Shown here piece after piece: positions 16,612-25,746 of a DNA stretch of 64,000 nt (positions within the stretch are counted from its first letter, which is position 1; each line of letters opens with the position of its first letter). This DNA comes from Simiduia litorea (GTDB lineage: Bacteria; Pseudomonadota; Gammaproteobacteria; Pseudomonadales; Cellvibrionaceae). Made by a program: the position numbers and the translations under genes. Location: NCBI RefSeq assembly GCF_042853465.1, contig NZ_AP031497.1, positions 2,728,001-2,792,000 of the forward strand. The letters run 5' to 3'. The notes below the pieces were generated by a model. It saw only the letters and a list, made by a program, of their open reading frames with translations. It had not been told where the DNA came from and did not search any database.

Positions 16612-17634
16612 CTACGACTGCTTTTCCAGTTCACGTACACGCTTGGTGAGTTTTTCTAGTTGATTAAACCTAGCCGCTTGGCGTCGCCAATCGCTGGTCG
16701 GCAACATGGGAGTTCCAGAAGACCAGCTGCTGCCTTCTTGTGTAATGGATTTAGTCACCACGGTTGCGCCAGACACATGCACGCCATCGGCAATATCGAT
16801 ATGCCCAGTCACGGCGACACAACCGGCAATAGTACAGCGCTCACCAATGCGGGTTGAGCCAGCAACTGCAGTGTGCGCCGCAATCGCGGTATGATCGCCA
16901 ATCACAACGTTATGCCCGATTTGAATGAGGTTATCCAGCTTAACATCATTGCCAATAATGGTATCGTCAAGCGCACCACAGTCGATACAGGTATTTGCGC
17001 CAATTTCTACCTTATTCCCGATGCGCACCCCACCCAGCTGATGAATTTTCACCCAACCGTCTGGGCTAGGCGCAAAGCCAAAGCCATCGGCACCAATCAC
17101 AGCACCACCGTGCACAATGCAGTCTTGCCCAAGCGTTACCTGTGCATACAAGGTGACATTAGCGGCAAGACGTGTACCTGCGCCAACAACACTACGGGGC
17201 CCAACCACAGTCGCGGCACCAATGACAACATTGGCCTCGATAATGGCATCGTCCTCAATTACAGCGCGGGCGCCAATGGTGGCACTCGGGTGAATGGTCG
17301 CGCTTTCGGCAACCACGGCGCTAGGATGAATACCGACCGGTAGATCATTGGTCGGCGCAAACAATGCGGTGATAGCGGCATAAGCTCGGTAAGGATCTTT
17401 GTGAACTAACTTGTTGCCGGAAAATCTATCAGCCATGTCCGGCCGCAGAATGAGTACGCCCGCCTGACAAGCCTCTAAATATTGAGCGTAACTAGGATTC
17501 GCTAAAAAACTAAGCTGCCCAGCTGTAGCTTTGGTCAAGGTTGCTAAACTAGATATCTCGTAATTAGGATCGCCAATTAACTCGGCACCCGATTTCTCAG
17601 CCAAGGCTTTTAGGGTAAAAGAACAACTAACCAT
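16612..17634 (-). CDS. lpxD: UDP-3-O-acylglucosamine N-acyltransferase
   Basis: LpxD adds the N-linked 3-hydroxyacyl chain at position 2 after LpxC has removed the acetyl group. The 340 residues agree with the usual 341. An N-terminal uridine-binding domain (LKALAEKSGAELIGD, LSFLANPSYAQYL) is followed by a long hexapeptide beta-helix with the GHNVVIGDHTAIAAHTAVAG segment that carries the catalytic His. I chose the ATG at 17634 because GAGG stands seven bases before it and the protein then begins like other LpxD proteins; an open frame runs further to 17745 through the terminator. A strong terminator separates it from skp. Confidence 0.95.
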   Translation of the reverse strand: MVSCSFTLKALAEKSGAELIGDPNYEISSLATLTKATAGQLSFLANPSYAQYLEACQAGVLILRPDMADRFSGNKLVHKDPYRAYAAITALFAPTNDLPVGIHPSAVVAESATIHPSATIGARAVIEDDAIIEANVVIGAATVVGPRSVVGAGTRLAANVTLYAQVTLGQDCIVHGGAVIGADGFGFAPSPDGWVKIHQLGGVRIGNKVEIGANTCIDCGALDDTIIGNDVKLDNLIQIGHNVVIGDHTAIAAHTAVAGSTRIGERCTIAGCVAVTGHIDIADGVHVSGATVVTKSITQEGSSWSSGTPMLPTSDWRRQAARFNQLEKLTKRVRELEKQS

Positions 17635-17689
17635 CGTCAGACCTCGCCATCGAGCAATAGAGTGGAAACCGAAAACAGTTAACTTATAT

Positions 17690-17730
17690 GGCAAAAAAGG
17701 CGAACCAAATGACGGGTCGCCTTTTTTGCC
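17690..17730 (-). terminator. Strong terminator between skp and lpxD
   Basis: A 14-bp perfect stem (17690-17703 with 17717-17730, GGCAAAAAAGGCGA and complement) with a T-run inside its right arm on the minus strand. It stands between the skp stop and the lpxD start. It should cut transcription after bamA-skp and give lpxD-fabZ-lpxA lower or independent expression. Confidence 0.8.
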
Positions 17731-17776
17731 TAGCGCCGCTCTCACTATAACAATAAGAGCGCTTAGCTAAAAAGTA

Positions 17777-18292
17777 TTACTTGGCTTTGTTAAGCTTTTC
17801 GGTCACTTTCGCAGTGATATCCCGCGAAGGCTCAGCGTAATAGGCAGTTTGCGTGCTCAGCACCAGACCAATACCTTCGGCAGCGATTACATCCTTTAAA
17901 ACAACCTGAGCTTTAGGACCTAACTCTTCAAGAACGCGCTGAGCAGTCGCTTTTTGCTCCGCCTGTAACTTTTTGGCGACCAGCTCGGCGTCTGCGCGCG
18001 CGTATTCCATCTTCTTACGGTGTTCGGCCGCTTGTTCTTGGTTCCAAGTGACGGCATTTTTCTCCGCATCTTTAGCCATTTTTTGCAAGTCATTGCGCAG
18101 CGTTTCAAACTTTGCCTGAAGCGCGGCAAACTCGGCATTAGCCTGCATATCTTGCACTTTTTTCTTAGCCAAATCCGTATTCAGAATGGCTGCCTGAAGA
18201 TCGAAAACCACGACATCATTGCCAGCGGCCATTGCCACAGGCGCAGTAACCAATGCGATAGCCAATATCATTGCTGTTTTAAGTTTTAACAC
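17777..18292 (-). CDS. skp: Periplasmic chaperone Skp (OmpH family)
   Basis: Skp holds unfolded outer-membrane proteins in the periplasm on their way to the BAM complex. The 171-residue product begins with a signal peptide (MLKLKTAMILAIALVTAPVAMA, cleaved near AMA-AGN). A long coiled-coil region rich in K, E, Q and A follows, which forms the tentacles of the trimer, and the end AKVTEKLNKAK is typical. It follows bamA by 64 bp and is followed by a strong terminator. Confidence 0.92.
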   Translation of the reverse strand: MLKLKTAMILAIALVTAPVAMAAGNDVVVFDLQAAILNTDLAKKKVQDMQANAEFAALQAKFETLRNDLQKMAKDAEKNAVTWNQEQAAEHRKKMEYARADAELVAKKLQAEQKATAQRVLEELGPKAQVVLKDVIAAEGIGLVLSTQTAYYAEPSRDITAKVTEKLNKAK

Positions 18293-18356
18293 GTTTTATC
18301 TCCACATTATTTTATTCAGCCAGCTTGCAAAAACTGACGGTTTTTCGATAGATGAA

Positions 18357-21008
18357 TTAGAAAGCCGTTCCCAAAGAGAACTGGAAGGTTTCAATTTCAT
18401 CTTCAGGGTTGTACTGGAATGGTTTGGACAAACTAAAGGTCAATGGTCCAAAACCACTAATCCACGTTAAGCCAATACCATAAGAAGCGGACATTCTGCT
18501 TAAGTCCACATCAAAACAGTTTTGTTGATAAAAACCGCACTCCGTATTGAACACGTTACCGCCATCAATAAAGAAAGCGGTTTGCAACATGCGCTGATCT
18601 TCAATAAAGGGCAGCGGAAACAGCAGCTCGATACTGCCTTCAATCAATACATTACCACCAAAGGGTAAATCGTCGCGACCCGTTACTGTCGCCATAGCCT
18701 TATCTTGTAAACACACGCTGGCACCATATTTGTATGACACCTCAGTCGGGCTCTCGCACAGTACATAGCCGTAATCAATCTCATTGTTAGAGTACTGGCC
18801 ATCACCGTTGGAATCTTCTGCACCTATAGCGCGAATATCATAAGCTGCGGCAGGCGTACTTCTCGGACCTAGCGTGTTGCGTTTAAAGCCGCGAACAGAA
18901 CCGAAACCACCCGAATAAAAATGTTCAAAAAACGGTAAACCGGCCGTATTGCCATAGGCTTCGGCATAACCAAGGTCGGCGCGAAAGCGCAGGGTAAAAT
19001 CTTTATACACTGGCTGAAAGTACTGACCTGAATAGCGAAGTTTATAAAACTCCATATCACTCCCAGGCACCGAAAATTCTAAAGATAAATTCTGCGCTGC
19101 TCCGCGAGTTGCAAGCTGACCCCGGTTTAAGGTCGACTTAGCCCAGGAAAGTGTAAAGGGAAAACTATTAAACCGATCGCCATTAGCATCGATGAAACCA
19201 TCTGGGTTATTAATCGTGTTTTCAGGTATATCCAGTTGCTGAGCATACTGATCAATCGTGATCGCACTGCCATCTGGATTTAATATCGGATTTTCAATTG
19301 CTGCCAACAAATCGAGCAAATCGGTTTGCGTGATATAGCGTGGCGCCAAACCTTCAATTAAATTCGGACTGCGCTGGATCTCCTGAACCGCACTACTACC
19401 GGTCTCAATTAACATATTGGTATACCCAATACCAAAGCCAATGCGCTCGACCTCTGAAATCGGGTAACCGAAGTTTAAGTTAGCACCGTAGGTATTGGTT
19501 GAGTAACTAGCAATGTTGATCTTACTAAAATCGGTGGCGCGGTAGAAAACACTGAAGCCACGGCTAACACCGTCAACGGTGAAGTATGGGTCGGTATAGT
19601 TAAAGCTATAAACTTGCTGGTATTGGCTAGTATTAACTGAAAATCCAACCCGCTTGCCGGTGCCTAACCAGTTGTTTTGCTGAATATTGGCACCCAATAC
19701 AAGACCTGTACCCTGAGCAAAACCGACACTTGCACCGATAGAACCCGATGGCTGCTCTTCAACCGTGTACTCGATATCCACCTGATCTGAGGTGCCGGGT
19801 ACCTCTTTAGTCTCAACGACGACTTCCTTAAAAAAGCCCAAACGCTCTAAACGAACTTTCGAGTTTTCGATGGCGATAGACGCTGCAGAAGCACTTTCCA
19901 TCTGACGCATCTCGCGCCTCAACACTTCATCTTTGGTTTTGGTGTTACCGCGAAATTCAACACGACGCACATAGGCGCGCTTACCTGGATCGATGAAAAA
20001 GGTAATATCGACAAGACCCGTTTCGGCATTCACTTCGGGAATACCTTTTACTTCAGCAAAGGTATAGCCCTCATTGCCAAGGCGCTTGGTGATGTAATCA
20101 GACGTTGTGGTCATCAATACCTGAGAAAATGTCTGCCCTTCACGCACCAAAACCAAACGTCGAATTTGATCTTCAGGCAACACCGGATCACCGGCCAACT
20201 CGACTGTACCAACTTTAAAAATATCGCCTTCTGCAATATTAATGGTGATATACACAGATTCTTTATCAGGGCTCACGGAAACCTGAGTTGACGGCATGGT
20301 AAATTTTAAATAACCGCGGTCCATGTAAAAAGATTCAAGTCGTTCGATATCGCCAGTCAACTTTTCTCGCGCGTATTTGTTATCACTGGTAATCCAGCTA
20401 AGCCAGCCCGTCGTTTTCAGTTCAAATAAATCAAGTAAATCATCATCCGTAAAGGAGGTGTTACCCACGAGATTAATATGTTCGATTGACGCCACTGAAC
20501 CTTCATCGATGGTGATCTGCAGCTTTACTTGGTTGCGCGGCAAATCGATAACTTCGGTTTTAACGCTGGCACTGTAACGCCCCTGAGCAACGTATTGGCG
20601 CTGCAATTCAGAGCCTAAGCCTTCAAGGGTGACGCGTTTGAAAATCTGCCCTTCCGATAAGCCATTATCTTGAAGCCCTTTCATGAGGTCTTCAGTCTTA
20701 ATCGCCTTATTCCCCTCCAAAACTATCTCGCTAATGGCAGGGCGCTCGGTGACAGTAATAACTAAAACGCCCTCGTCGCGTCCAATTTCAATATCGGAAA
20801 AATAGCCGGTGGCAAACAGCGCGCGCGAGGCGTCTTGAATCTCCACTGTGTCCATATAGTCGCCAATGCGCACCGGCAATGCTGCAAAGACAGAACCTGC
20901 GGACACACGCTGCAGACCATCGACACGGATATCGGTAACACGGAAACTTTCTGCCATCACCACAGTTGTTAATGCGATGGACGCGATAAATAAGGCAAGA
21001 CGCTGCAT
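18357..21008 (-). CDS. bamA: Outer membrane assembly factor BamA, enlarged loops
   Basis: BamA is the Omp85 core of the machine that folds beta-barrel proteins into the outer membrane. After a signal peptide (MQRLALFIASIALTTVVMAE) come five POTRA domains (about 20-420) and a 16-strand barrel ending SLGTAF with a terminal aromatic. The loop-6 motif VRGF is present. At 883 residues it is longer than the common 790-810. The extra length lies in two acidic extracellular insertions: one around 19160-19370 and one around 18700-18830. The latter contains a 12-residue stretch starting DSNGDG that fits an EF-hand calcium loop. The start at 21008 gives a clean signal peptide; a frame to 21044 adds 12 unlikely residues. 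Confidence 0.95.
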   Translation of the reverse strand: MQRLALFIASIALTTVVMAESFRVTDIRVDGLQRVSAGSVFAALPVRIGDYMDTVEIQDASRALFATGYFSDIEIGRDEGVLVITVTERPAISEIVLEGNKAIKTEDLMKGLQDNGLSEGQIFKRVTLEGLGSELQRQYVAQGRYSASVKTEVIDLPRNQVKLQITIDEGSVASIEHINLVGNTSFTDDDLLDLFELKTTGWLSWITSDNKYAREKLTGDIERLESFYMDRGYLKFTMPSTQVSVSPDKESVYITINIAEGDIFKVGTVELAGDPVLPEDQIRRLVLVREGQTFSQVLMTTTSDYITKRLGNEGYTFAEVKGIPEVNAETGLVDITFFIDPGKRAYVRRVEFRGNTKTKDEVLRREMRQMESASAASIAIENSKVRLERLGFFKEVVVETKEVPGTSDQVDIEYTVEEQPSGSIGASVGFAQGTGLVLGANIQQNNWLGTGKRVGFSVNTSQYQQVYSFNYTDPYFTVDGVSRGFSVFYRATDFSKINIASYSTNTYGANLNFGYPISEVERIGFGIGYTNMLIETGSSAVQEIQRSPNLIEGLAPRYITQTDLLDLLAAIENPILNPDGSAITIDQYAQQLDIPENTINNPDGFIDANGDRFNSFPFTLSWAKSTLNRGQLATRGAAQNLSLEFSVPGSDMEFYKLRYSGQYFQPVYKDFTLRFRADLGYAEAYGNTAGLPFFEHFYSGGFGSVRGFKRNTLGPRSTPAAAYDIRAIGAEDSNGDGQYSNNEIDYGYVLCESPTEVSYKYGASVCLQDKAMATVTGRDDLPFGGNVLIEGSIELLFPLPFIEDQRMLQTAFFIDGGNVFNTECGFYQQNCFDVDLSRMSASYGIGLTWISGFGPLTFSLSKPFQYNPEDEIETFQFSLGTAF

Positions 21009-21059
21009 AATTTCTGTTCTAAATTTATTAAAGTCGTGCTGCAAAATCGCAACGTAATG

Positions 21060-22400
21060 CTAATACAGACGCATGATGTCGTTATAAAAGGCCAACACCA
21101 TAACGCTTAATACAACCAATAGGCCAACTTGATAACCAGCCATTTGTATTTTTTCAGGCACTGGGCTGCCCTTTACTAGCTCAACCAAGTAGTACAAGAG
21201 GTGGCCACCATCTAATACCGGAATGGGTAAAAGATTAAACACACCCAAACTGACGCTCAACAGTGCTAGAAACCCAACATAGTATGCCCAACCGGCCCGG
21301 GCCGAATCGCCCGCCACTTTAGCAATGGTTATGGGGCCGCTCAAGTTTTTAGTAGAGATTTCCCCGACCAACAATTTTTTTAATGAAAGCAAGACAAACC
21401 CAGAGGTTTCCCACGTTTTCTCCACACCAACCATCAATCCTTGCAGGAGCGTATATTGCTGCCTGCGCAGGTGCGGCTGCAAAGGCGACACCCCAATTCG
21501 TCCGATAGTGCGAGCGTCCACCTCAACGGCGTTTGGCGTCACCCAGAGCGTGAGCACTTCGACACCCCGCTCAAGGGTAAGTTCAATAGCCTGATCGTGG
21601 CGTGGCTCAATGTAGCCGACTAAATCACGCCAACTCTCAATTAATTGGCCATCTGCTGCGAGAATGAGGTCACCGGTTTTTAACCCGGCCTGCGCCGCCG
21701 GCGAACCGGCGAGAATTTGATCGAGCTGGGCTTTCAGCTGCACGCGCATCGGTTTTAGGCCAAGACCCTCAAACACATCCGGCTCTTCTATGCCCACCAA
21801 CCACTGATCGAGCTGAGCTTCAGACTCATAGGTCAGGGTTGAATCGGGGTAGCGCACGGTAAAGCCAATCGGGCCAGTTTCACCCAAGCGCTCAAGCAAC
21901 CGCTGATGTACAGCCTGCCAAGAATCGGTGACTCTGCCGTCTATGGCGACGATTTCCTGACCGGCCTCAAGACCTGCCCGCGCCGCAATAGAACCCTCGG
22001 CAACCTCGCCCACCACCGGTACAACATGCACAACACCGGGCATTACCATAATCCAAAACAAGACGATAGCGAGGAGAAAATTGGCAACAGGGCCTGCAGC
22101 CACCACGGCGATACGCGCCCAGACAGATTTACGGGTAAACGCCTGATCCAATAGATGCGCCGGCACCTCACCTTCGCGCTCGTCCAACATTTTCACGTAG
22201 CCACCCAAAGGAATAGCGGCTATCGCAAACTCAGTACCCTGCTTGTCATACCAGCTAACCAGCGGCTTGCCGAAGCCAACAGAGAAGCGTAAAACTTTGA
22301 TACCGCAGCGTCGGGCCACCCAAAAGTGACCAAACTCATGGATGGTCACCAAAATGCCCAGCGCCAGCACAAAAGAAATCAATGTTTGAAGCAATGCCAT
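21060..22400 (-). CDS. rseP: Site-2 protease RseP
   Basis: RseP is an inner-membrane zinc metalloprotease that cuts the anti-sigma factor RseA within the membrane after DegS and so releases sigma E. The 446 residues (E. coli 450) have the zinc motif HEFGH at residues 21-25 in the first membrane helix. Two PDZ domains follow in the periplasm (GSIAARAGLEAGQEI and GSPAAQAGLKTGDLI), then the second active-site motif PVLDGGHLLYY near the C-terminus. The gene starts two bases after dxr and precedes bamA, the usual order in gammaproteobacteria. Confidence 0.96.
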   Translation of the reverse strand: MALLQTLISFVLALGILVTIHEFGHFWVARRCGIKVLRFSVGFGKPLVSWYDKQGTEFAIAAIPLGGYVKMLDEREGEVPAHLLDQAFTRKSVWARIAVVAAGPVANFLLAIVLFWIMVMPGVVHVVPVVGEVAEGSIAARAGLEAGQEIVAIDGRVTDSWQAVHQRLLERLGETGPIGFTVRYPDSTLTYESEAQLDQWLVGIEEPDVFEGLGLKPMRVQLKAQLDQILAGSPAAQAGLKTGDLILAADGQLIESWRDLVGYIEPRHDQAIELTLERGVEVLTLWVTPNAVEVDARTIGRIGVSPLQPHLRRQQYTLLQGLMVGVEKTWETSGFVLLSLKKLLVGEISTKNLSGPITIAKVAGDSARAGWAYYVGFLALLSVSLGVFNLLPIPVLDGGHLLYYLVELVKGSPVPEKIQMAGYQVGLLVVLSVMVLAFYNDIMRLY

Positions 22401-22402
22401 AA

Positions 22403-23611
22403 TTACCTCTTGGCAGCCGTATGCGATAAGTCGCCGCGCAGCCTACCATGATCTAGCCATTGATGGGCGATTAGGCGGGCCTCTCGGTCGATTCGCAAGA
22501 CCTGATCGAGACTGTTCGGCGTCGTATCGACCAGCTGATGCATAACCTGCTCGTTGAGCTCTGCAATGCGGTCAAAACTAAGCTTGCCCGCCAAAAAAGC
22601 GTCCACGGCCACTTCGTTAGCCGCATTCAGAACCGTCGATGCACAACCATTCCCCGCGGCCTCAAATGCCAGCCTTAAACAGGGGAAGCGAGCCAAGTCC
22701 GGCGCCTCAAAATCCAACCGAGCGGTGGCAATAATATCGAGCGGTGCCACACCAGAGGTTATGCGCTCAGGCCAAGCCAGCGCATGGGCTATGGGGGTTC
22801 GCATGTCTGGATTGCCCAACTGCGCCAACACCGAGCCATCGACGTACTGAACCATAGAGTGAATAACACTTTGTGGGTGAATCACCACATTCACATCGGC
22901 GGGCGTGAGATCAAACAACCAACAAGCTTCAATAAGCTCTAGGCCTTTGTTCATCATCGACGCCGAGTCGACGGATATCTTGCGCCCCATACGCCAATTT
23001 GGATGAGCACAGGCTTGCTCTGGCGTCACCTCGGCAAAGGCATCCAGTGCTAAGGTTCTAAAGGGACCGCCTGAGGCCGTCAATAATATTTTGCTAACGC
23101 CAGCTGTGCTGGCATCGACGTAATTTGCCGGCAGACACTGGAAGATGGCATTGTGCTCACTATCAATGGGCAGCAATACGGCGCCATTGTCATGTACAGC
23201 CTGCATGAACAAATGCCCAGCCATCACCAAGGCTTCCTTGTTGGCCAGCAACACTTTTTTGCCCGCTTCCGCCGCCGCCAAAGTAGGCAACAAACCCGCT
23301 GCGCCAACAATCGCTGCCATAACAGCATCGACATCCTTATGTGCTGCCACACACTGCAGGCCTTCTACCCCCGCTAGCACCTCGGTTGCATAGCTAGACA
23401 GCGCCCGCTCAAGCAAAGGCAAAAATTGCGGGTCGGCAATGACTGCGTATTTCGGTTGAAACTCTATACACAGCTCAGCCAACTTCTGCCATTGACTGGC
23501 TGCGCTGAGCGCAAAAACCTGATAGCGGTCAGGGTGACGACGCACCACATCGAGCGTACTCAGCCCAATTGAGCCAGTCGCCCCCAGAATTGTGAGCTGC
23601 TCAAGCCTCAT
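22403..23611 (-). CDS. dxr: 1-deoxy-D-xylulose 5-phosphate reductoisomerase
   Basis: Dxr (IspC) converts DXP to 2-C-methylerythritol 4-phosphate with NADPH, the committed step of the MEP isoprenoid pathway. The 402 residues contain the NADPH motif GATGSIG near the N-terminus, LANKEALV, the metal-binding PIDSEHNAI and SASMMNKGLE. The gene overlaps cdsA by four bases and lies beside uppS, whose substrate derives from this pathway. Confidence 0.97.
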   Translation of the reverse strand: MRLEQLTILGATGSIGLSTLDVVRRHPDRYQVFALSAASQWQKLAELCIEFQPKYAVIADPQFLPLLERALSSYATEVLAGVEGLQCVAAHKDVDAVMAAIVGAAGLLPTLAAAEAGKKVLLANKEALVMAGHLFMQAVHDNGAVLLPIDSEHNAIFQCLPANYVDASTAGVSKILLTASGGPFRTLALDAFAEVTPEQACAHPNWRMGRKISVDSASMMNKGLELIEACWLFDLTPADVNVVIHPQSVIHSMVQYVDGSVLAQLGNPDMRTPIAHALAWPERITSGVAPLDIIATARLDFEAPDLARFPCLRLAFEAAGNGCASTVLNAANEVAVDAFLAGKLSFDRIAELNEQVMHQLVDTTPNSLDQVLRIDREARLIAHQWLDHGRLRGDLSHTAAKR

Positions 23612-24441
23612 AGGAAACTAAAACCCGTAAACAGTACACCTAGAGCTACAAAGGGTGCCGCCGCGGTAATGGAATCGATGCGATCCAATACGCCGCCATG
23701 CCCAGGCAATAATTGGCTGCTGTCTTTAATGCCCCGATGGCGCTTCAACATGCTTTCCACGAGATCTCCCAGCACAGACACTAAACTCGCCGGCACCACT
23801 ATGGCCAACAACAGAACCAAGCTATCGCCACCCAACCAGAGCCCTAGCGCACTAGCCCAGAGTACATTTACGCCCAAGCCTCCCCAGAAACCTTCCCACG
23901 ATTTACCCGGGCTGACTTTTGGCGCTAACTTACGCTTACCAAAGGCGCGACCAAAGAAATACCCACCAATATCGGCGCCAGCAACGACGCCCACCACCAG
24001 CACAATCAACCATTCGCCACCAGGCTGCTCGCGTAAATAACAGAGCCCAAGCCAGGCTGGCACCAATACTAGCCACCCCATCACCATCCGAGCTGAGGAT
24101 GCTCCCCAGAGAATTGCGCTAGAAGGATAGCCCTGAATCCAGAGCAGAGATAGGGCCCACCAAGCACCGCCAACAACTAAGACATTGCGCAACCAAACCT
24201 CGTTCAAGCCACGGCTAAGTTCGGCAAAATAACCGACTGCCGCCATCACCAAGGCCGTCGCAGCTACGTAGGCAGCGCGCTTTACATATTGATTGAGCCC
24301 AGCAAGATTTGACCACTCCCAGGTCGCTATTAATACAGCCGTGGCTAGTAGTAGCTGAAACAAAGGTATAGGCAAATAACATAAAGCGCCGCCCAGCACG
24401 CCAACCAACAGTAACGCGGTGATAATCCGTAGTTTAAGCAC
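23608..24441 (-). CDS. cdsA: Phosphatidate cytidylyltransferase
   Basis: CdsA makes CDP-diacylglycerol from phosphatidic acid and CTP, the branch point of phospholipid synthesis in the inner membrane. The 277-residue product has about eight hydrophobic segments and the C-terminal CDP-alcohol synthase signature (LVESMLKRHRGIKDS then PGHGGVLDRID). The gene overlaps uppS by eight bases and dxr by four, so it is translated as part of a tight operon. Confidence 0.96.
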   Translation of the reverse strand: MLKLRIITALLLVGVLGGALCYLPIPLFQLLLATAVLIATWEWSNLAGLNQYVKRAAYVAATALVMAAVGYFAELSRGLNEVWLRNVLVVGGAWWALSLLWIQGYPSSAILWGASSARMVMGWLVLVPAWLGLCYLREQPGGEWLIVLVVGVVAGADIGGYFFGRAFGKRKLAPKVSPGKSWEGFWGGLGVNVLWASALGLWLGGDSLVLLLAIVVPASLVSVLGDLVESMLKRHRGIKDSSQLLPGHGGVLDRIDSITAAAPFVALGVLFTGFSFL

Positions 24442-25165
24442 GAGCAGCCTCTTCTATTTGATCGCCACTTTTACCAAATCGACGCTGGCGCTGGAAAAAT
24501 GTATCTGCGGCCTCACACAAGGCCTGCTCATCAAAATCTGGCCAGTACAGCTCACTAAAATACAATTCGGTATAAGCTGACTGCCACAATAAAAAATTAC
24601 TGATACGAACTTCCCCACCGGTGCGAATCAAAAGATCCAGAGCCGGAAAACCTGAAAGCTGGGTAAATTGATTCAGCATATCATCAGTAACCTGATCAGC
24701 TTCCAATTCACCGTCGCGCACTTTTTCAGCCACACGTTTAGCGGCATTGGCAATATCCCACTGACCACCGTAGTCAGCAGCAATCACCAGCGTTGTGCCA
24801 CCCGCTTCTGTTAATTTTTCTGCAGCTTCAATTGCGCGACATATTTTCGCGCTAAATCGATCGCGCCGACCAATCACTTTTAAACGCACACCTTCGTCGC
24901 GCAGTTTTTTGGCTTCATGCTGCAGATAGAGATGGAATAAGGACATGAGCGCTTCCACCTCTTTAGGAGGGCGCTGCCAATTTTCACTACTGAAAGCGAA
25001 TACCGTAAGGACTTCAACCTCGAGTTTTTGACAGGCGCGCATGGCATCGCGAATTCGCTCTACGCCTGCTTTATGGCCCGCGGCGCCAGGCAAATTGCGT
25101 TGCCTAGCCCACCGATTGTTGCCATCCATAATGATGGCAACATGGCGTAAACGGTTTGTTGTCAC
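24434..25165 (-). CDS. uppS: Undecaprenyl diphosphate synthase (cis-prenyltransferase)
   Basis: UppS adds eight isopentenyl units to farnesyl diphosphate and produces the C55 carrier lipid for peptidoglycan and O-antigen. The 243 residues begin with the conserved HVAIIMDGNNRWA motif carrying the catalytic Asp. They also have FAFSSENWQRP and the C-terminal DLLIRTGGEVRISNFLLWQ region. It follows frr by 23 bp and overlaps cdsA. Confidence 0.96.
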   Translation of the reverse strand: MTTNRLRHVAIIMDGNNRWARQRNLPGAAGHKAGVERIRDAMRACQKLEVEVLTVFAFSSENWQRPPKEVEALMSLFHLYLQHEAKKLRDEGVRLKVIGRRDRFSAKICRAIEAAEKLTEAGGTTLVIAADYGGQWDIANAAKRVAEKVRDGELEADQVTDDMLNQFTQLSGFPALDLLIRTGGEVRISNFLLWQSAYTELYFSELYWPDFDEQALCEAADTFFQRQRRFGKSGDQIEEAARA

Positions 25166-25188
25166 AAGAATCTCCCGACAATCGACAA

Positions 25189-25746
25189 TTAGATTGCCAT
25201 CAGATCCTTTTCTTTAGCAGCTAGGGCTTGATCAACTTCTGCGACGTACTTGTCGGTTATTTTCTGCACTTCGTCCTGTGCACGACGATCGTCATCTTCG
25301 CCAATCTCTTTATCGTTCAACAAGCCTTTGATTTGCGCCAGAGCATCGCGACGAATGTTGCGCAAAGAAACCCTAGCGTTTTCCGCTTCGGCCTTAGCCT
25401 GCTTGGTAAAACCTTTACGGGTTTCTTCGGTCAGCGCTGGCATAGGTAAACGAATAACGCTACCCGCCGTGGACGGGTTCAACCCAAGGTCAGATTTCAT
25501 GATCGCTTTTTCGATTTCAGGAACTAAATTCGATTCCCAAGGTGATACAGATAGTGTGCGGCCATCTTCAACTGAAATATTTGCCAGCTGGCTTAACGGT
25601 GTTAACGAACCGTAGTAGTTCACCTGAATAGAATCTAACAAACTTGGGTGGGCGCGGCCCGTGCGAATCTTATTGAAATTATTGCTTAATGCTTCCAACG
25701 CCTTTTTCATACGGCCTTCGGCATCTTTTTTAATTTCGTTAATCAT
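25189..25746 (-). CDS. frr: Ribosome recycling factor
   Basis: RRF acts with EF-G to split the ribosome after termination. The 185-residue protein has the full family length and landmarks: an N-terminal helix with MKKALEALSNNFNKIRTGRA, VNYYGSLTPLSQLANI and a long coiled-coil end (EDDDRRAQDEVQKITD). Its ATG overlaps the pyrH stop by four bases. Confidence 0.97.
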   Translation of the reverse strand: MINEIKKDAEGRMKKALEALSNNFNKIRTGRAHPSLLDSIQVNYYGSLTPLSQLANISVEDGRTLSVSPWESNLVPEIEKAIMKSDLGLNPSTAGSVIRLPMPALTEETRKGFTKQAKAEAENARVSLRNIRRDALAQIKGLLNDKEIGEDDDRRAQDEVQKITDKYVAEVDQALAAKEKDLMAI

